Shown here piece by piece: positions 61,655 through 64,000 of a stretch of 64,000 nt of DNA (positions within the stretch are counted from its first letter, which is position 1; the number at the start of each line of letters is the position of its first letter). This stretch comes from Pedobacter cryoconitis. Lineage in GTDB: Bacteria > Bacteroidota > Bacteroidia > Sphingobacteriales > Sphingobacteriaceae. The position numbers and the translations under genes are program-made. The notes beneath the pieces were generated by a model. That model had not been told where the DNA came from. It did not search any database and worked only from the letters and a program-made list of their open reading frames with translations. The DNA lies in assembly GCF_003259615.1 (NCBI RefSeq), contig NZ_QLLR01000020.1, positions 41,357 to 105,356 on the forward strand. Direction: 5' to 3'.

Positions 61655-62461
61655 TCAGATTTTTACTTTTTTAATTTTAGAACAAGCATTTACAAATACT
61701 TTTTGAACGTATCCTTGATCTAAGTTTAAGGCTTTAGCAATTTCTTCAAAGCTGTACTGTAATTCATAGCGCATGTGTAGAATAGACGATTGTTCTTTGC
61801 ATAAATCCCCGTCAAACCTAAACCTGCGGGGTTTTCCAATTGCATTTAATTTTTGGCTATTTGTTAGGATGGCTTTAAGGCAATCCAGCGTCTTTTCAAC
61901 TTTCCTGGCTACCTGATAGTCTGATATGCCACCAATATGCCATGCTATACTGTTATAGTTGAAAGAATATTTTAAGCATAGCCGGATATATAATTGCTGA
62001 TCTTCTGTCAGATTGGGAATCAAAGCGTCTACTTGAATCAATTGTTTTTTCAGTTTTCCGTCTAATTCCTGTTGGCAAAGAATGTCGGTTTCATCTTCAA
62101 GTTCCGGATTGTGACCGCACATAAATTCCTGATAGTCCTCAATTTCATCGATCCGTAGCATATTACGCTGAAATTTGTTATTTGAGGTTTTAAAATAGGC
62201 TTTGCAGCCATCTGCAGTCAGCTTTCTGACAAATGTCTCGATATGTTCGGGGGCGCTTATCCTTTTTCTGATGAGCCAGAGCCTAAGGAAAGCTTCATTA
62301 ACTATGCAGTCCGCATTCACATCGTCTTTAATATATCTAACGCCCTTATGGTATAAAGACGGATATAAACGCTGGTAAAAGAATTCAAACCCTTTTTCGT
62401 TACCTTCTTGAAATTTACTGAAATAATACTGCTGTTCTGTTAATGTTTGATTCCTTTTCAT
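61655..62461 (-). CDS. ECF-type RNA polymerase sigma factor partnered with dCas12f
   Basis: 268 residues, longer than the usual ~190. Region 2 lies in the first ~100 residues ('FSKFQEGNEKGFEFFYQRLY', 'VNEAFLRLWLIRKR', then 'IETFVRKLTADGCKAYFKTS'). A sigma-4-like unit follows at about 145-190 ('LTEDQQLYIRLCLKYSFNYN'), and a second HTH closes the protein ('LHMRYELQYSFEEIAKALNL', 'DQGYVQKVFVNACSKIKK'). No anti-sigma gene is adjacent. Cotranscribed with the dead Cas12f-like gene. Likely role: recruited by the guide complex to start transcription at a chosen site. Direct promoter recognition by region 4 may be reduced or replaced. Confidence 0.82.
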   Translation of the reverse strand: MKRNQTLTEQQYYFSKFQEGNEKGFEFFYQRLYPSLYHKGVRYIKDDVNADCIVNEAFLRLWLIRKRISAPEHIETFVRKLTADGCKAYFKTSNNKFQRNMLRIDEIEDYQEFMCGHNPELEDETDILCQQELDGKLKKQLIQVDALIPNLTEDQQLYIRLCLKYSFNYNSIAWHIGGISDYQVARKVEKTLDCLKAILTNSQKLNAIGKPRRFRFDGDLCKEQSSILHMRYELQYSFEEIAKALNLDQGYVQKVFVNACSKIKKVKI

Positions 62462-62480
62462 ACTCGTAGTTTATACGAGT
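62462..62480 (-). promoter_or_regulatory. Hairpin touching the sigma-factor start codon
   Basis: ACTCGTA and TACGAGT form a perfect 7-bp stem with a 5-nt loop that ends one base before the ATG (62461). In mRNA it would cover the ribosome entry site and could limit translation. Confidence 0.5.
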
Positions 62481-62803
62481 CTTTTTGGAATGTTCGCCCA
62501 AGAAAGTAAGGGAGAGACACTACCTCCAATCAGTTCCCGGGGTCTACCATAAACATGATTTTTAACGATAGTGACCACTCCCTTATCGTGCATATATAGC
62601 ACAATGTGGTCCGTGGGCATAAATTATCGCTCTCTAGTTTATTTTATTGTCAGACTTGGGAACTCGAGACTCTTTTTATACCTGTTAATTATATATTTTT
62701 TTTAACTTATATCATGAATCAAACATACAAATTAAAAATACTATATGCAAATCGTTCTTATATGAATTCATAATTACATTTATATAATTATTCTTTTTGG
62801 TCG
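62481..62803. other. Divergent upstream region of the sigma/dCas12f operon
   Basis: Spacer between the sigma-factor start hairpin and the XRE gene. It holds further small dyads on the minus strand (GTGC...GCAC and CGATA...TATCG, near 62570-62610) and long T-runs at 62690-62705. No -7 box for either gene is obvious. No coding frame is trusted. Confidence 0.45.
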
Positions 62804-63310
62804 ATGTCGAAGAGAGGTAAAATTTACGAAGCGGATGGGATAAAGCAAATAATTGGTGACAGATTGAAAAATAAACGATTATTGTTAGAATATTCATTAG
62901 GTGATATTTCTGATATGACCGACTTTTCAAAATCCACAATAATCAATTTGGAAAAAGGAATTGCTACTAATCTGGATTATTATATTGGGTATGCCAAAGC
63001 AATTGATCTTAAGATTCCAGAATTATTTGACGTTTCAGTTATATATGAGCCAAAATACGAGCTTTCGGAGGATAAAAAGAACAGGATTTTCTTATCAAAG
63101 AAATTAAGAGGACTTTTAATAAAAGATGATTTCTTTAAAAACAGTGTAACTGTAGATGATATAATAATCCATTTTGAGAAACAAAACGACCTCACACGTA
63201 CTATCAAACTAAGTACCGACATTTCTAGAATATTACTAAATTGGGTTGAAGACGGAGTTTTATACGTCGTAGAGAAACGGGGACGTATTAATGTCTACCG
63301 CAAGGTTTAG
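62804..63310 (+). CDS. XRE-family regulator with C-terminal extension
   Basis: 168 residues. N-terminal lambda-repressor-like HTH ('IIGDRLKNKRLLLEYSLGDI', 'DFSKSTIINLEKG'). The C-terminal ~90 residues are a winged-helix-like extension ('ILLNWVEDGVLYVVEKRGRI'). Divergent from the sigma/dCas12f operon. AT-rich. This type often belongs to mobile elements of Bacteroidota. Control of the divergent operon is possible but not shown. Confidence 0.75.
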   Translation: MSKRGKIYEADGIKQIIGDRLKNKRLLLEYSLGDISDMTDFSKSTIINLEKGIATNLDYYIGYAKAIDLKIPELFDVSVIYEPKYELSEDKKNRIFLSKKLRGLLIKDDFFKNSVTVDDIIIHFEKQNDLTRTIKLSTDISRILLNWVEDGVLYVVEKRGRINVYRKV

Positions 63311-63537
63311 AATAGCTATGTTATCTTGGAATAATGTCAACAGGCTTGTCCTACACACATATCAAAATAGGCTGCGACAATCTGGGGTTGTTATATGATC
63401 GCTTATAGCAATTGACTACCTGTATCAACTTGCAGTAGGGGTTGATCAGGTTCCTCTGACCTCCCCCCGAAAAACCGGACTGCTGAAAAGTCGAAAAAAT
63501 CAGGGCAATTACGTAATTTAAACATACAGTAATTGTT

Positions 63538-63804
63538 ATGAAAAAAAGCAAGTTTACAGAAGCGCAGATTGCCTTTGCGCTGCAGCAGGCAGAGACAGGA
63601 GTCTCAGTAGAGGAAGTATGCCGGAAGATGGGAATTCATCAGGCTACTTTTTACAATTGGAAGAAGAAATTTGGCGGTCTGGGGGTAACTGAACTTAGAC
63701 GTTTACGTCAGTTAGAGGATGAGAATACCAAACTCAAACAACTGGTCGCTGATTTAAGTCTGGACAAACATATGTTGCAGGATGTACTTAAAAAAAAGCT
63801 TTAA
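63538..63804 (+). CDS. IS3-family transposase OrfA
   Basis: 88 residues. HTH DNA-binding subunit of an IS3 transposase ('SKFTEAQIAFALQQAETGVS', 'VCRKMGIHQATFYNWKKKFG') with a leucine-zipper-like tail ('LEDENTKLKQLVADLSLDKH'). It ends in the A-run that shifts ribosomes into orfB, so OrfA alone and OrfAB are both made. Confidence 0.9.
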   Translation: MKKSKFTEAQIAFALQQAETGVSVEEVCRKMGIHQATFYNWKKKFGGLGVTELRRLRQLEDENTKLKQLVADLSLDKHMLQDVLKKKL

Positions 63805-63830
63805 GGCCAGCCCAATTGAAGGGGCTGGCC
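63790..63830 (+). promoter_or_regulatory. Programmed -1 frameshift signal
   Basis: Slippery run A8G (63790-63798) at the end of orfA, then a 9-bp stem (GGCCAGCCC 63805-63813 with GGGCTGGCC 63822-63830) after a 6-nt spacer. Shifting -1 joins orfA to the orfB frame. Confidence 0.8.
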
Positions 63831-64000
63831 GAAGCTTTAGTGGTCAATTACAAAGTTTCTGTGCATCGGGCTTGTGAGGTCACTAAATTCTGTCGTTCCA
63901 TGTGGTACTATAAAAAGCTAGGTCGAGATGATCAGGTGATTAGAATGCGGATGAAAGAAATTGCTGAAACTCGGGTTAGATATGGCAGTGAGAGGATATT
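63792..64000 (+). CDS. IS3-family transposase OrfB, N-terminal part, cut by window edge
   Basis: Open in the -1 frame after the A-run and running to the right edge. It reads 'LKGLAEALVVNYKVSVHRAC', then 'EVTKFCRSMWYYKK', the usual start of IS3/IS150-type OrfB, followed by 'MKEIAETRVRYGSERI', the lead-in to the DDE domain. The catalytic residues lie beyond the edge. It has no own start and is made by frameshifting. Confidence 0.85.

Larger units (their letters stand above)
63457..64000 (+). mobile_element. IS3-family insertion sequence, left part
   Basis: Left end near 63457 (TGACCTCCCCCC, resembling IS3-group termini). OrfA, a frameshift site and the start of orfB follow. The right end is outside the window, so the terminal inverted repeats and target duplication cannot be checked. 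Confidence 0.75.

Noticed and set aside
1..64000. tRNA or rRNA genes
   Set aside because: I saw no cloverleaf with a GGTTCGAATCC-type T arm and no rRNA-like conserved blocks on either strand; a tRNAscan run would settle it.

Overview
The window looks like chromosome of a member of the Bacteroidota, most likely Sphingobacteriaceae (Pedobacter-like). The DNA is moderately AT-rich. Several genes have the Bacteroidota -7 box TAnnTTTG upstream, lipoproteins are frequent, Shine-Dalgarno sequences are mostly absent, and the families present (MacB/FtsX permeases of about 790 aa, DUF4142, DUF1080, paired GMC oxidoreductase and gluconate dehydrogenase subunit 3) fit that group. No rRNA, tRNA or ordinary CRISPR array was seen.

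Layout. 0-10 kb: a PhnA-type protein cut by the left edge, a gamma-glutamyltransferase-like enzyme, a patatin, an ArsR-type regulator with a metallophosphoesterase, a SUKH-like protein and a secreted esterase. Next to these is a small remnant of a trans-AT polyketide synthase locus: the tail of an acyltransferase, a PksB-like MBL hydrolase and an Sfp-type phosphopantetheinyl transferase. 10-19 kb: a sugar-oxidation region, with a DUF1080 protein, an AraC regulator, and an operon of GMC oxidoreductase, gluconate-2-dehydrogenase subunit 3, xylulokinase and xylose isomerase. 18-30 kb: a short-chain dehydrogenase, two paralogous AraC regulators, a DEAD-box helicase, a TPR protein, an MgtC/DUF4010 membrane protein, an MFS/HxlR pair and a succinate-semialdehyde dehydrogenase. 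29-34 kb: a MarR-controlled EmrA/EmrB/TolC tripartite efflux operon whose promoter lies inside a near-perfect palindrome. 34-45 kb: a cobalamin-binding radical SAM protein, an FtsX/MacB permease, and a trehalose operon of TreZ followed by an unusual TreY-MalQ fusion. 45-55 kb: envelope and stress genes, including a four-gene RiPP operon (hvfA/bufferin-like precursor with EGKCG repeats, DUF692 modification enzyme, DUF2063 partner, DoxX), then VOC, WYL-regulator, flavin-reductase, sialidase-like and acyltransferase genes.

55-64 kb is more AT-rich and looks accessory: unknown lipoproteins, a class-C beta-lactamase-like hydrolase, and a two-gene unit of an ECF-type sigma factor and a TnpB/Cas12f-like protein that has lost all its RuvC catalytic residues. 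Just downstream of the latter is a structured non-coding stretch with a hairpin resembling one in Cas12f guide RNAs. I read this as an RNA-guided transcription-initiation system, and it is the most exciting item in the window. An XRE regulator and the left part of an IS3-family element with a textbook -1 frameshift signal end the window.

All functions are assigned by reading motifs and gene order. No database search or structure prediction was run.
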